Shown piece by piece: positions 11,050 through 24,995 of a stretch of DNA of 64,000 nt (position 1 is its first letter; each line of letters begins with the position of its first letter). A model generated the notes under the pieces. It saw only the letters and a program-made list of their open reading frames with translations. It was not told where the DNA came from and searched no databases. The translations under genes and the position numbers were made by a program. The stretch is from Boswellia sacra (lineage: Eukaryota > Streptophyta > Magnoliopsida > Sapindales > Burseraceae): the NCBI GenBank assembly GCA_013180625.2, contig SNVD02013716.1, positions 1 through 64,000 on the forward strand. Direction: 5' to 3'.

Positions 11050-13330
11050 TAGGTACATCCAGCAGAGTAGAAAAGAAATAAATTAAGCAAGTATAACAAT
11101 TACAAACTAATACCAGATCTAGCTGTTAGAATAAATTTGAAGTTAGATTTGAGTTTAATTAGATTCAAACTTTCAAGCAAACTATAGCAAAATTGATCTT
11201 GTAAGATCCCATTCCATCGGATCAGCTCATCAACAGATCAAGCGATCATCAATGATCTGTTGATGAAAGAGTACTTCAGTTCAGAAACTTAAGTGATAGA
11301 AAAAAAAATTAAGAATCCGAGATTGCCCTTCACTAATTTCTCAAGTCTTCTTCTTAGAGCACAATAAAAAGAAGAATAATAATAATGATACTTAAATCTA
11401 TCGGATAAGATTGAGTTAAAATCAAAAGACCAATTTGCTTTACCGAATGGACTCCTAAATGATACTTAAATCTGTTCATCGGGAGGTTGGCCTGGAAGCA
11501 ACCAATGGATGTGTGCAGAGTCATCGATGTCAAAAAAGTGGAAAACATAAATATTCTAAAGAAAAGTTCCTAACACTTTGGATTCAATGGGGTATCATTA
11601 ATTTCATTTACTAACTACTCTTCATGATATTTTCGTTCAATGCATAAATTAATATATGTAGACTTTGAATATTCTAAGACCTAAACAAAACTACTTCTTC
11701 TGAATTTCCCCATTTTATATTTCCTTGTTTTGCTGATTTGGTGTTAATGGAGTACCTAGCTGGCTTGATTTTTTCAGTTGTATGATTACCACTCACTTTC
11801 TCTACATAGATAAGATTCCATTGCTATTAAATCTATTAGATAAAAGCGGTGCATGCAACTTACTTGAATCTTTCTTTTTCTCATTTTTTATTGATTATAA
11901 TTTTTATAAGAATAATCATAAGGTTTATCCTAAAAATATGTATTAAATCCTATAAAAATTATGTAAATTTTCTTAAAATTCTGTATATTCTTATAAAAAT
12001 TACATAAAATTCATTAAATATACAAATTTTGAGTAAATCTATACAATCTTCAAAGCTTTAACATGTGTTTTAAAACACAACTTAAACTTAAAAGACTACT
12101 TTTTTTATAATATACTTTTACCTACGACTTGATGTTGCATTATTTTTTATCATATTATTTCTTTTGCTTGTTAAATTTAACTTTTGTGTTAATTGTATAG
12201 ATTATCAAACATTGTCTGCTACAACTAGTGATGTTACATGTCTACCATTATTACAATAATTAAGAGGAAAGGAGTCTTTGGATTATTATATTAATATTTG
12301 TTTTGTCGTTAGCTCTCAGCTTTGCAAATTGGGAAACCTGCCAAGTTGAAACCCCATTTTGATATTGGGCCTTTCTCCACCTCACATTCGTTTTGTTTGT
12401 TAGTCATAAAGCAATCTCGTGGAGAAAATTGTTAAATGAAAGTTGTCAAAAATGCTTTACCGCTCATAGGTACGACCATGGAAATAGGCACCATTCCACC
12501 CCACAAACAATTTAATAAATGTTTGTTTTATATTTACTTCAACAATTTGACAAAAAATAGTCATCCAAGGTTTAGCCTTGAATTTTATGTTTTGATAACA
12601 TGTATAACTATAAACCATGATTAATTAAAATTCAAACTCACATGTTTAATAGGAATCGATCTAAAGACTCAATTGGCTGGGAAGCAAGGAACAAGGAACA
12701 TTGAATCTGTTGCAAGTCTTCGAACTCGAGATTTAACTTTGTTTCTATTGAAATTGAATGTCTTGCATGGCTACAAAAAAGTCTTTCTAATACTGCAGTT
12801 TGATATATAGTTTGTTTCTATTATAAATAATTAATCAGTAGAGTTATAAGTGCTAGCGACATGCACCGTCCTGCAATTGAAGTAAATTAACTTATACAAC
12901 TTGAAAAAATAACAGATATTCGCTAGCATTATATTTCAAACTTTGCGTCGTCTTCTCTTGAGTGATTTTGATTTATTGACATTGATTTGCAATAAAATAA
13001 TGGAAATTGTTCAATACTTTATGTGAAAAAAGTAGCAAGACCAACATATTTATGATTATTGGATCTGAACAAATTAAAGTTAAAAAGGCTGCAACTTGTT
13101 CTCTCTACACCCTATAACTAGTATTAATTTTCCATTAGGGTTGACCTGGAAATTAAAATGCTTGTATGATCTATATATAATATGTAATTGGATTAAAAGA
13201 AAAGAGATTATATGTGTATATACGTGTGTGTGTGTGTGTGTGTTTGTGTTATGAGATTTTATTTAACTTATATATATATATATATATAAAATATTACTAA
13301 CATAATATAAGTAAGTGATCTCTATCTTTT
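11050..13330. other. AT-rich CACTA interior without recognisable genes
   Basis: I see no exon, RNA gene or terminal repeats in this stretch. It holds one strong hairpin (11228-11265), long AT-rich runs near 11880-12100, and (TG)n and (TA)n microsatellites at 13224-13290. The rest is unexplained. Confidence 0.5.
11228..11265. repeat. Perfect 13-bp hairpin with 12-base loop
   Basis: CATCAACAGATCA at 11228-11240 is the exact reverse complement of TGATCTGTTGATG at 11253-11265. It may be a relic of a small inverted-repeat element or a folded RNA. No duplication around it was found. Confidence 0.7.
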
Positions 13331-15213
13331 ATCTAGACTCCCCTCCTAACTTGAAGCAAACACCGCTGCCCCGCTGCCGCGAACTTGCCTACTCTCCAAA
13401 TATCGGAAGAACGACCACTGTTAGGTACTTCAATACCTATTTCACAAAGTTTTAACATCTTTATTAACTTATAGTTGCTCTTTAATGTTTTGTTTTCACT
13501 TTACTCTCACTTGAATGCGATTGCTTTTATGTGGGTAAACGGGGGTTTGGGGCTTCTGGCTGTGCGGTTGTGTTGAAAGAGGGTTGAGGAGATTCTGGTT
13601 GTGTGCTGGGTTGCACGACTTTGATTGTGCAATTGCAGTGCTCGATTGTGGGGGTCAAATTTGTTGGTTTTGATTTGTAGGGGCTTTGAATTTTCTGGGT
13701 TTATGATTGGTGATTGAATCTGTCCTTGTGTTTTATGGGCGTCGGCTTTTTAGTGTTTTCGACAAGTAATTGAATTTCTGGTGTTGTATGTTTTTGGCTT
13801 TGAGTTTTCTTGATTTATGATAAGAAATTGGAAGTTTTTTTTTTAATCATGGATTTGATATGTCCAAAACTTAACATGTTAGAAGACTTTTTTATCTTTC
13901 CCTTCCGCTTCATCAACTACTCTGTCGATTTAAAGAGCTAACAATTAATAATTTTTGTTTCTTTCATAAAAATGTGTCTAAGAAATCTGTTGACTTAAAG
14001 AATCTTGATATTATGCTGAAAAATCACTTGCTCTTAAGCTTTCAGGTAAAGATTAAAAATAATATTTTAACTTCTAAAAATAAATTTTTGTAGTTGTTGT
14101 TGGGTGGAGTCACAGTTACATAAGTAAAAAGAAATTGTATCTTTGTACCGTATATTCTTGGATTTTAATCATTAGTGTTTTCAAATTTCACTATTAATTG
14201 TAAGAATTTACTACATAAATTTAAAGAAAGAAAGAAATTATAAATTAAGAGAATTATTAGTTCAATAAACAACATTTTCGAGAATTGTAAGAGACCAATC
14301 GTCTGTCACATTTAGATCAACAAAAATCCCATCGAAGGCAAATCGATCTTTTTTGTATGCTTATGTAAATTTCATGGTAGTTTTTTCAAACAATGTGGCT
14401 ATTAAGGAGAGTTTGTAGAAATTAATTAGAATTTGTTCAATAAACGGGGGGCTTTTTGATTTTAAGATCATGAAATTAGCTAAGCCAGTGAAAATACAAA
14501 CTGCAATAAAATTATATGCTATGTCTTCCGGGCATTTCCGGTACGTACTTCAATACCTATTTCTCAAAGTTTTAACATCTTTATTAACTTGTAGTTGATC
14601 TTTATTAACTTGTAGTTGATCTTTATTGCTTTATTTTCACTTTCTTCTCACTTGAATGTGATTGCTTTCATTGTGTAAACAGTGATTTGGGGCTTCTGGC
14701 TGTGCGGTTGCATTGAAAGAGGGTTGAGGGGATTCTAGTTGTGTACTGGGTTACACGGCTTTGATTGTGCAATTGTAGTGCGTGGGGTTTAAATTTGTTG
14801 GTTTTGATTTGTAGGGGCTTTGAATTTTTTGGGTTTATGAAGATATGATTGAATCTGTACGCTTTTTAGTGTTTTTGACAAGTAATTGAATTGAATTTCT
14901 GGTGTTGTATGTTTTCAGCTTTGAGTTTTCTTGATTTATGATAGGAAATTGGAAGTTTTTTTTTTTAATCATGGTTTTGATATGTCCAAAACTTTATATG
15001 TTAGAAGACTTTTTTATCTTTCCCTTCCGCTTCATCAACTACTTTGTCGATTTAAAGAACTAACAATTAATAATTTTTGTTTCTTTCATAAAAATGTGTT
15101 TAAGAAATCTATTGACTTAAAGAAGCTTGCTATTATGCAGAAAAAATCACTTGCTCTTAAGCTTTTAGGTAAAGATAAAATTAATATTTTAACTTCTAAA
15201 ATAATATTTTTGT

Positions 15214-15313
15214 AGTCTTAGTCGCAAACCAGCCTTTCGCCGCTCAGTCGCTCGCTCATCTCACCGGTCGTCGGTTAGTTGCTGTGTGCCATCTCTCTAC
15301 TCAGTAAGTGATT
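15214..15313 (+). repeat. CT-rich leader copy L2
   Basis: 'gtcgcaaaccagcctttcgc', 'cagtcgctcgctcatc' and 'ctcagtaagtgattttg' match the 3' half of L1 (10830-10935), including the splice donor. It is fused directly to the end of the second internal duplication. Confidence 0.7.
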
Positions 15314-16806
15314 TTGTCTAGCTTTATAAATTAAAACTCCAAATAACTTAAAACTCCAACAAACAAGAAATAAGAAAATTAAAATAACATAGATTTATAA
15401 ATTACTTAATATTTTTAGTAAGGGTGAGACTATTTGCAGTAAGGGTGTTCGTCAATTCGAAACTAACATCTTAGTGAATGACCAAAAAATGGAAATTAGA
15501 AAAAGAGAGACTCATGCAAGACTTTCTTTGTCGACTTTTAAATCTGAGTTAAAAAACTGCAAATGGTGGCCAGAGTATTAATTAAATATGAGTTTTAGCC
15601 TGGCTAGGAATTAAATATTCTTGCATCCCCTTAAACATGACTGGGGAGTCATAATAATTTTAAATATGAATATATTTTTGAATAATTTAATTCATTTTTA
15701 ACAATAAAAGTTATTGATGGACATCAATTCTTGCTTGTTTCATTTCCTTGCTTGCTTGTTTTGTTCAGTTGCGTTGATTATGTATTTCTTAGTAGTTTTG
15801 TGCGTGGAATTGTATTGTTGATAGTTCTAATTTTGTGTTAAGTATGGAATTGCAGTATTCTTGTTTGTAATTGATTTTGATATGTGATATACTGTCACTA
15901 GTATTCTTGTATGTTATTGATCTCCTGTCATGCATCATTCGGAGTTGTGAATGTGGCCTATTTCTTTATGGCTTTTGGTGAAATGTTGAGGCCAAGCTGA
16001 TAGATTGAATAAAATAAAGAGAGAGAGAGTGTGTGTGTGTGTGTGTGTGTTTTCCCCCTTTTTTGCAAGTGAATACTAAGAAAAATTGTGGCTATTTTCT
16101 TATGTTAAATTTGGTCACTCAGTTGAAAATTTCTTTGTCAGATGTATTTGTACTTTGAAATAAAGAATTGCAAGGAGAAGTAGGCTTCAGTACCTGAGCA
16201 AATAGATGATGTGATTTTGTTTGTTCATAGCCTTTATAGCCTAGTAGAAAGGGAATTAGAGTGATATTGTATGAGATGCGTGTAGACTTATGAAAAAGAA
16301 GAATATCAACCAGGAATAACAAATCATTAAAAAGAACACACGTTTCTTGGTTACATGATGGACAATAATTGTATTGTCTTAATACGATGCATTCTTGTTC
16401 ATTTTGAGTGACGAAAAAGGCTTTGGACTGCAAAGCTGGTGCCTTCAAGGTGTAGATTTGTAAACAAAATTTATGTTATTATCCATATAGCCTCAGGGGC
16501 CTATCATTTTAAGGATGCATCAGTGACCTTGCTTTTAGTTTTTATGAACTCAAGTGTGGTTGATATTTAAGTGGTGAATACGAGAAAGTCAATATGGGCA
16601 TAGCTTCTATTTGATCATTTGGCAAGGATCTACCATTCAAATATTCTGCCTGTTTGCTAGAGAAATGAATTGAAGATTTTTTGAACTGCCATTTTATTCC
16701 AAATTTTTCTAATGTAACATTTAAAATCTTTTTTGTAACTTCCTCATATGTGATAACTGCTTACGCATATGAAGATTGAATGACAAAATTTAAGAACAGA
16801 ACTCAC

Positions 16807-16923
16807 TTAAGTGCGTCAGGTATAACCATCCTTTTCATCTTGTCATATGGCGAAGGGATTCCCTCATAAGCCTTCGACCGAGCAAGTGCAGCAGCACCTC
16901 GCTTGGTCTTATGCTGTATCATC
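16807..16923 (-). pseudogene. RPL13A: Captured exon of 60S ribosomal protein L13a (minus strand)
   Basis: On the minus strand a 117-bp open exon reads [20 protein letters not shown], then [19 protein letters not shown]. This is the conserved central part of cytosolic ribosomal protein uL13/L13a. It is bounded by a good acceptor (TTGTTGCAG, ending at 16924) and a good donor (GTGAGT, 16801-16806). It was therefore copied as genomic DNA with introns and not from mRNA. Neighbouring exons of the gene are not seen, so it is a fragment. It runs against the transposase direction. The reading frame is still open. Confidence 0.9.
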
Positions 16924-17813
16924 CTGCAACAAAATCAATAATAAAAAAATAAAAAAAGAACTTAAAAAAATATGACCCCTAAAAGAATCTAGTATAAACA
17001 TTTCAAGCCCCCCAACGACATTGTATTGGTCACATTATAGGAACAGTATCAACAAGTACCACACTATTTCACATCACATTCACACAGCATCGACAAGAAG
17101 CGAATGTAATACGCAAAGAGAGTTAAAGTTATGCTATGTTAATTTTAATCAGGGTAATTTAAAATCTTATGCTATGTTAGTGTTTGTTGACTGCATGACT
17201 CTGGTTTGCAACTATTTTTCTGTCTTTTGTTTGCTTCATGAATATTGTGTCAGATTCTTTGAAGGGAATCCAACTTTTTCTGTGTCATATGCTGTAAAAG
17301 TTGTACTGAGGAATCTCTGTGAAGTGAGTGTATAATTTATATGGTGGATCTTGGAATGGCTGTAACAGCTTGATCTGATGAAATATTTAAGTAGATGCCT
17401 ATGTGAAGGTTAATTTCTTGACGACAAATAAACCTTATGGACTGGAGGAGATTTCCTAACCTTTAAAAAATTTACTTAGAACGTTTAGAAAACTGTAGTA
17501 TGCTTTTAGCTTTAGATTTGATTTTTAAAGTTTTAACTTTGAATTTTAACTTGATAACAAATTAATTGGAGATTGGACTGTTCATCTATGTTATTTATTG
17601 CTTGCTAAGCATTTCTTGCATTCTATTATGTATACTTTTTGATATCAATCTAATCTTGGTTTGACATGAAGAGTTTAGAAATGCCTCTGTTTAACTATTT
17701 TTGCATTCTTTCTTTCTTGTTTGTGGATTCTTTTACCACGCAGTCCTGTCATACACTAGTGCATTTGTCCAATCCATTGTCTGTACTGAATTTCTTGCTT
17801 CTTATGATGGTAG

Positions 17814-17927
<114 letters not shown>

Positions 17928-19599
17928 TGAATTCAATTTTTATTGTTAGATCTCTGCCCCTTTTTTATCTTTCCCTTTACATGTTAGAACACTTTTTTAT
18001 CTTTCCCTTCCGCTTCATCAACTAGTTTGTCTATTTAAAGAACTAACAATTAATAATTTTTGTTTCTTTCATAAACATGTGTCTAAGAAATCTGTTGACT
18101 TAAAGAATCTTGATATTATGCTGAAAAATCACTTGCTCTTAAGCTTTTAGGTAAAGAATAAAATTAATATTTTAACTTCTAAAAATAAATTTTTGTAGTT
18201 GTTGTTGGGTAGAGTCGCAGTTATATAAGAAAAAAGGAAATTGTATCTTTGTACCGTATATTCTTGGATTTTAATCATCAGTGCTATCAAATTTCATAAT
18301 TAATTGTAAGAATTTACTACATAAATTGAAAGAAAGAAAGAAATTATAAATTAAGAGAATTATTAGTTCCATAAACAACATTTTCGAGAATTGTAAGAGA
18401 CCAATCGTCTGTCACATTTAGATCAACAAAAATCCCATCGAAGGCGAAGGCATCGATCTTTTTTGTATGCTTATATAAATTTCATGGTAGTTTTTTCAAA
18501 CAATGTGGCTATTAAAGAGAGTTTGTAGAAATTAATTAGAATTTGTTCAGTAAACGGGGGGCTTGTTGATTTTAAGATCATGAAACTAGCTAAGCCAGTG
18601 AAAATACAAACTGCAATAAAATTATATGCTATGTCTTCCGGGCATTTCCTGTGAGAGTGAATTGTACCAGAGAATATATGTTAAAGTTAAGCTCACATTA
18701 TAAGTTTTTTTTTTTAAAAAGTAATAAACTTAACATGATATTAAAGTGTTGTAACCTAATGATGGTAGGTTCAAATCCTCGCATGCATCTTTGAGAAGTT
18801 TCTTTTAATTTTAGTAAAACTCTATATTTTTTTGTTGTTTAATTAGTCAAGTATAATCATAAAAGACGAACATATATAATCTTTTCAAAATAAATTATCA
18901 AAAATCATAATCAGTCAAGTATAGTCATAAGATACAAACAGAATCTGTTCAAGATAAATTATCAAAAATCATAAAAAGAATGTTGTTGTCGAGTTGGCTG
19001 AGCGCTTGGCAACTCAGCTTTAGTTTGTAACTTGGTGTTAGCTCTATCGATATGACAAGTCTTTTATTAGCATGCGTAGATTAAAACTTATTCAAAATAG
19101 TATGCTCATGTTTTGATACTGAACTTGATTACCTATGAAAAATTAGGATTTTAAAGGAAACAGGAACTTCCCCCCAGATGAAAAAAATCCTTCTATTTAT
19201 GTAAAAATTTGAAACTTTAAAATTGTTTATAATTTATTAATTACACTCATAATCGCAGCTCTCCAAATTGGAAAAATTACTGGTAAGTAGGTTTAATGAG
19301 ATCATAAAGTGAGTGAGATATAGAGGACAAAAAAATGGAGCTGGAGTGTGTAGTTTGAGAACTTATAATTCACTAAAGATAACCTCATGTCACAATTAGT
19401 ATGGATTTGAAACAATCAACACACAGTAAATATATGTAATATCCAACTACTAGCACATACACTTCTTTGAATTCGATAATATTGTATATAGAAGGTCAAA
19501 ATTGTTCTGAAATTAAAAAAAGAAAAAAATCTATTTTATCGAAGTCATGCTCAGGTATGTCTTGTTTGAGCTTCCAAGTAGCTAGCTTATAAACTAAGT

Positions 19600-20040
19600 G
19601 CCACATGAGACATTTCAGTACTTGTTTGAGCTTCCAAGTACCTAGCCCGCTCTCTCCCCTATCGCTCTCATCATTCTGTCACTTGAAACACTCTGACAAG
19701 CCCTTTTACCGCTCAGTCGCTCGCTGCTCAGTCACCGCTCATCGGTTAGTTGCTGTGCACCCTCTCTTTGCTCAGTCAGCACAGCTAATTAGTAAGTGAT
19801 TTTGTTGTTCATTTCAATTGATTTGATTATTTTTTACAAACTTCTTTCTTTCTTTCTTCTACAGTTTTTCCTTCTTACGTCTGCCTGGATCTTTATCTTT
19901 TATCTTTGCATTCTTTCTTCTCCTTCCCAAATCATTTCCTTGTTTCTCTTTTACCAAGTTACTATCTCTCTGTGTCTCTCTCGCCTGTCTCTATCTTTGC
20001 TCGTCTCTTGATTTGATCTCTCTTTGTCTCCATTTTTATT
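19600..20040 (+). repeat. CT-rich leader copy L3 and following intron-like sequence
   Basis: 'accgctcagtcgctcgctgc', 'cagctaattagtaagtgatt' and the following 'ttcatttcaattgatttg' repeat L1 and its downstream intron start (10880-10995). The phrase 'cttgtttgagcttccaagta' occurs twice just before it (19560 and 19620) and again in part near 20210. Beyond 19890 the sequence is pyrimidine-rich and not coding. Confidence 0.65.
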
Positions 20041-23000
20041 TGTTTGTTTTTCTACTTTGTTGTTAGATACTAGGTTGTGTTTGCTTGATTTGGTAGTTTT
20101 TGCCACGTTTTTGTTGTTCTTTATTTTATTTTATTATTTCTTCACTTGAGGCTAGACGTGAGAGTAAGAAAAAATCAATTGTTATATTAAAGAGTCAAAT
20201 CAATTGTTATGAGCTTCCAAGTAGCTAGCTTATAAACTAAGTTCCGCATGAGACATGTCAGTAATTGTCATATTAAAGAGTCAAATATGTTAAACTAATT
20301 AAATTGTGACAACATTTTTTAACAATAATTTAAAAAATTGGACTCGTGATTTTCCTCTCCTCTTGTCTCACTTCAACTCTCTTATCTGTTGGTGTTCCCT
20401 TTCAATATTTTCCTTATTTCCAGATGAAGGATAGTAAATGATGATGAACAAGGGTTCATGGTAGTGATGGTTGATGCTGATGTGTGGCAGTGAAGATATC
20501 AAATTATTTTGCAAGTTAAAGTCTAGTATTATGAGGATTCAATTGGTTGTGATGGATATATAGATCAATGAGTATGGACTATGGAGGCCAGAGTCCAAGA
20601 CGTATCACTAATTTGGGAAGGGATAATTAAACTAGTAGCCAAGATGTTTTATTATTCTTTAAATCATTATTGTACTTTATTAACTTATATAAGGAAGAAG
20701 GGTATTTTAATCTTTTAAATGTAGACTATTATTCAGTTAACAAAATCTCTTAACATCCATCTAACGTCTTTGACCAGTAGGGATGTCTATGTTACTAAAG
20801 AAAAAGAATAATATTGCACTTACAATTCATCTACAATCGATCTCCATATAACTTGAGTTAGAGATATAATTATACTTGTTCATTTTTGTTTTTCTTCCTC
20901 CCGTGAATTTTTGCCCACTCATGTTGTTAGAAGAGTTGATTGTAAATGAGTTTTAGGTATAAAATTGCTGTTAACAAAAAATTAAAAAAAACAAAAAACA
21001 AAAAGCTTGAGGAATGCAGTGAGAAATTCCAAACAACAGAGGGGCTTTTCAACGTGCAATGGGCTGTTGCCGAGAAGAAATGACAAATCAGCAAATGTGC
21101 TGCACAGTTATTGATTTATCTTGTCTCCTACAGCCGTGTTTTAAACCTTCTCGAAATTAATTGTTAATTTTGATTCAGTTTTATTTATTTGTTTATTTAT
21201 TCTTTTGCAATAAAAAAGGTTAACAAAAGATTTAGATCAACTTTCAAAGATTTACCTTTAGAAAACTATTGAATAGTTGATGGTCTATTAGGTGAAGAAA
21301 ACCTTAAGCAAAGAGAAAAGTCAAGTAAGCTATGATGGATGGGAAAGAAATAATTATATATTTTTTTATACGAAATAATTTAGAAAAGATCTTCTTGAAG
21401 CACCTGTTGATCATATGCATAACATAACGTGCCATTATCGATCTGATGTTATAACCCTTGTTTTTTTAGTGTGTATTCTTTAGATTTTTTTTTTTAAATA
21501 GATTAAATGAGTGTGCATAACTTTATTCTTGTGCACACCAGCTTTATGAATCTTTTGGTAGTGGGAGATTAAGTGAAACGTTTGCTGAGAAATACTTAAA
21601 ATTCTAGATATACTATTATGCCAGTGATTTTTATACAAGTTTACATGATTTATAGGAGATTTGAAATCTAACATGTCAACACTTTAGACAAGCAATAACT
21701 AAATGAAAATTACAATGTAAAAAGATTTGAGTTGTTTTACAATTGCTAATAGCTTACTTTTAGAATAATTAAAACATATGATCCTTCATCTATATGCAAG
21801 TGCACGTGAGTTCTTTGCATGCCAATATGCATGTTAAAGACTTAAAAACTAAAATTAAAATCATATCTATCGTTGTAAAATATTATAAATGAAATATATA
21901 TTTGTTATTAAATTTTTTTCTTTGTTAAATCTGGAAACATAATTTTGTTAACTGTAGGATCAAGATTCATATTCTTATGTTTGACCTAACATAGTATTAG
22001 TAATTATTTCCATATTATAAACGATTATGGATTTCATGAAAGGTTACCTGTGTGATATATGGTGGTTGAAATTTTTGGATAATTTCATAAATAACCAAGT
22101 TTAAAGAGATTACTTTTAAGTTTAGTTAAACTTAGATCATTTATTGCTTAATAAAAAGTTAAGTTGAGCGGTTGATTAAGTGCCCCCCTATCACTGACAA
22201 AAACAAATCATTTATAAAAAATAATATCCAATAACCCACAAATGATATTTATAATTTGATAAGTGAGTTGTTCGTCAGTCATTTTGAAATGACAAGTTGT
22301 GAACTAATAAATATAATTTATTAGATCTGTTGGATTGTAACCAGCTCACTTTTAGTAAATCTTAAATTTGTTTAGATAAGTATTTTTATTATCGATAGAG
22401 AACTATTTACACAAAAGTTTTTGGCATGAGAGTTGTTCATATAGGAAGTTGTAAATATACGGATGATAAAGTAGCACATGGAACAGAGTACTTTATCATT
22501 TTGACTTGACTATTGCAGCGCTTGGTATCTAATTTCTCCTTTCTTTTCCTTATAATCTATTTGATTATTATTACAAAGTTATCAGCTGTCCATTTGCATT
22601 TGACTGCTTATAAACACTCAATTTAAGTTAATGATAGTTCCAGTAATGGCCCAGTGGTTGTTACCATAACCCATGGCTCTTATTACACAAGTTGAAACAT
22701 GATCTTTTGGTCAACAATACAGAGCACCAAGGATGATTATAAAAGTCATTCGGAATAAGCCACTTTACATATTTTCTTTGTATTGTGTCCATAGGTCAAA
22801 AATAGGGAGAAATGAATATATGCTAAGATGATTCTTTCTACTATTTTTGAGACTTATGCGCAAGATCGTAGCATGTATGATGATTTATTTTTGTTTTGTT
22901 TTGTTTTTGGGGATTGAAAGAAATTGCATTATACCTTCCAAATGTTTGTATTTGCTGTGTGCAATTAATATGTACTTCTCTTTTGTTTCTTGACTATCAA

Positions 23001-23183
23001 ATACGTAGTTTTGGACCATTGGCTTCTGAGCATATCAAATGATTAACAGATGATTCCGTGTCATAACTCTGGAAAAATTTCAATTCATTCAGTGATTCTC
23101 ACATGATTAGTTTTGAAGTACTCAATTGTGATTCTCGGATGAGTCATCTTGATGTCTAATGGCTGGCTTTTGGATTGTATTAG
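20041..23183. other. CACTA interior without recognised genes
   Basis: AT-rich sequence with no convincing exon. A purine-rich stretch at 21000-21085 reads KLEECSEKFQTTEG in one frame and could be a fragment of an exon, but I cannot assign it. The last few hundred bases before 23184 look like an intron of the captured RPL28 gene. Confidence 0.4.
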
Positions 23184-23344
23184 GGTTGGCAAACAAGAAA
23201 ACAGTTACAACTCAACCTGGGAAAGATCAATCTGTAGTGCTTGCAACTATTAAGTCTAAGAAACAGAGTAAACCTGCTGCTTTGCTTCACATATCTATAA
23301 GGAGAAAAGAGTTCCGCCGGATGGCAAAGGCTGTAACAAACCAG
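23184..23344 (+). pseudogene. RPL28: Captured exon of 60S ribosomal protein L28
   Basis: The 161-bp exon reads [20 protein letters not shown], then [33 protein letters not shown]. This is the central segment of plant cytosolic L28 (eL28). It is bounded by an acceptor (GTATTAG) and a donor (GTAACT). The frame is open. About 300 bp of following T-rich DNA is probably the adjoining intron. No first or last L28 exon is seen, so it is a genomic fragment and not a gene. It is the third ribosomal-protein exon within this transposon. Confidence 0.88.
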
Positions 23345-23907
23345 GTAACTAAAGATTATTTATGACTGATGGTTTTGATTGTTTATTATTGTGTAAATTC
23401 TCTATGTGTATATACCTGCTGTGGTTGATAAAAGGTATTGGGTAAAAGTTCATGTGGTCAATAGTTTTTTAAAGTTTAATAGTTTTGGAAGGGATTGTTT
23501 ACTGGAATGTTTAATTTATTTTTCCCTTCACTTTTTTATGGTGATTTGTGACTGGAAATCTTTCACTTACATATCACACTCATCTAATTCATACAATGCA
23601 CAAGAAATTCCTCCACGCTCTTGCTTTACTTGTCCATTTCACCTTTTGTTTTAAATTATTCTTGGTTCTATTTATGTGTTGAAGAAGTATTATAATATGA
23701 AGAAGGAAAGAAACAATGGCTATTTGCTGTATATATATATTTCCTCAATAAGGCTGGAGAATTGAGTTAATTGTTCGAAGTTTCAATAAGTAAAATTAAT
23801 CAAAACAACCAAATCTCTCTTCTTGAAGAGATGAAACGATACTCTTAATTGATTAAATAAAGATTGGTAGTTATATAATCAGCTCAGGCAGTTGTCCAAA
23901 TCAAGAT

Positions 23908-24214
23908 TTACTGCAGTCCATGTACTTGTTGCTGAGTTTGTTGCACAGTACTCCTATCATTTTGTGACTGCATTCCATGTACTTGTTGCTGAGTTTGTGG
24001 GACAGTATTCCTGTCATTCGATGAAAGCAGTTGTGACTGCATTCCATGTACTTGCTGAGTTTGTTGTACAGTATTTCTGTCATTTGTTGACTGAAGTTGT
24101 GACTGTGTTCCATGTACTTGTTGCTGAGTTTGTTGCACAGTATTCCTATCATTGGGTGATTGCACTTGAGACTGCATTCCATTTACTTGTTGCTGAGTTT
24201 GTTGTACTAATCCT
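23908..24214 (-). pseudogene. Glutamine-rich tandem-repeat exon, unidentified source
   Basis: Minus strand. After an acceptor (TTGATGCAG) an open frame of about 100 codons consists of four to five copies of a 20-28 residue unit such as NDRNTVQQTQQQVHGMQSQ, and ends in a stop. Units differ by a few residues, and one is shorter by several codons. The composition (Q, N, S, H, M) resembles activator or coactivator tails such as those of Mediator subunits, but I do not recognise the gene. It lies on the opposite strand to the transposase 0.8 kb downstream. It could be another captured exon or a minisatellite with an accidental open frame. Confidence 0.55.
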
Positions 24215-24995
24215 CTGCATCAATATATGTAACTTTTAAACTATCATAAAATTAAGATATTTGCCTTTTAGGAGTAATGTAGAACTATTTCTTGTTTCAC
24301 AGAAAATTATCAACACCAACTTCAAAGCTTTTTCAGTTTAAGCTTCAATATCAGCTTCAACAACTCGAGGATTAACATTAGCCAAATAGCGTGACCAGGT
24401 ATTTTTCTTATCAAAGTTATTGCTTATAATGATAAATCATATATGAAATTTGAAGTGTCAATAAAACTACATATTACCACATATTTTCTGGACCATGAAT
24501 GTTTGTTTGAGCTTTGAGATTATCTGTTTGGATTAATGTTATGTCTCATGCATGGAGTAATATTGTAAAGCACTGTAGATGACATGTATATAGATATATA
24601 CATGCTTACAATGATTATAATATTATTATTAATTATCTTTATGCCCAATTATACGTGCCTTTTTATATTTATTGAATGTTTAGGCATTTGTTTTAGATTC
24701 TTGTGGATATTATTTCACCCATTTAATCTTGTAAATTCACCCCATTCATAACACAAATCATTTCTTCGTTGCCACAACATTAAACTAGTGTCTATGTATT
24801 AATAATACATATGTTGCCTTTTAACCAAGAAAAATATACAAATAAGAAAATACAAATTAGAAAACTTAAGTATCTAGCAAAACAATGACAAAGACTTCAA
24901 AATGAAACCTGATTTGTCTTTACCAATTATATATTTTATCCCTAGAAACACTCTTAAGCTTAATTGCTTCAACAGGTGTTTCACCAATACAAGGA
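24215..24995. other. Region upstream of the tnp2 transposase
   Basis: AT-rich, no recognised gene. It should hold the last intron or leader of the transposase transcript; a pyrimidine tract and 'ttgcttcaacag' acceptor lie at about 24963-24975, just before the likely start codon. On the minus strand the stretch 24330-24400 reads RYLANVNPRVVEADIEA, which I cannot assign. Confidence 0.4.

Noticed and set aside
16119..16448. 109-codon minus-strand frame with a few Cys residues
   Set aside because: No similarity to any family I know, no conserved motif, and it lies in intron-like DNA beside the captured exons.
18755..18800. tRNA-like B box 'ggttcaaatcc', possible SINE or tRNA
   Set aside because: No convincing A box at the right distance and no foldable cloverleaf; a decayed SINE cannot be excluded but is unsupported.
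18985..19040. 'gttggctgagcgcttggc' resembling the 5' arm of a Leu/Ser tRNA
   Set aside because: No matching B box, anticodon arm or 3' end downstream.
22650..22715. 'tggcccagtgg' A-box-like motif, possible SINE head
   Set aside because: The expected B box is too degenerate and no poly-A or duplication was seen.
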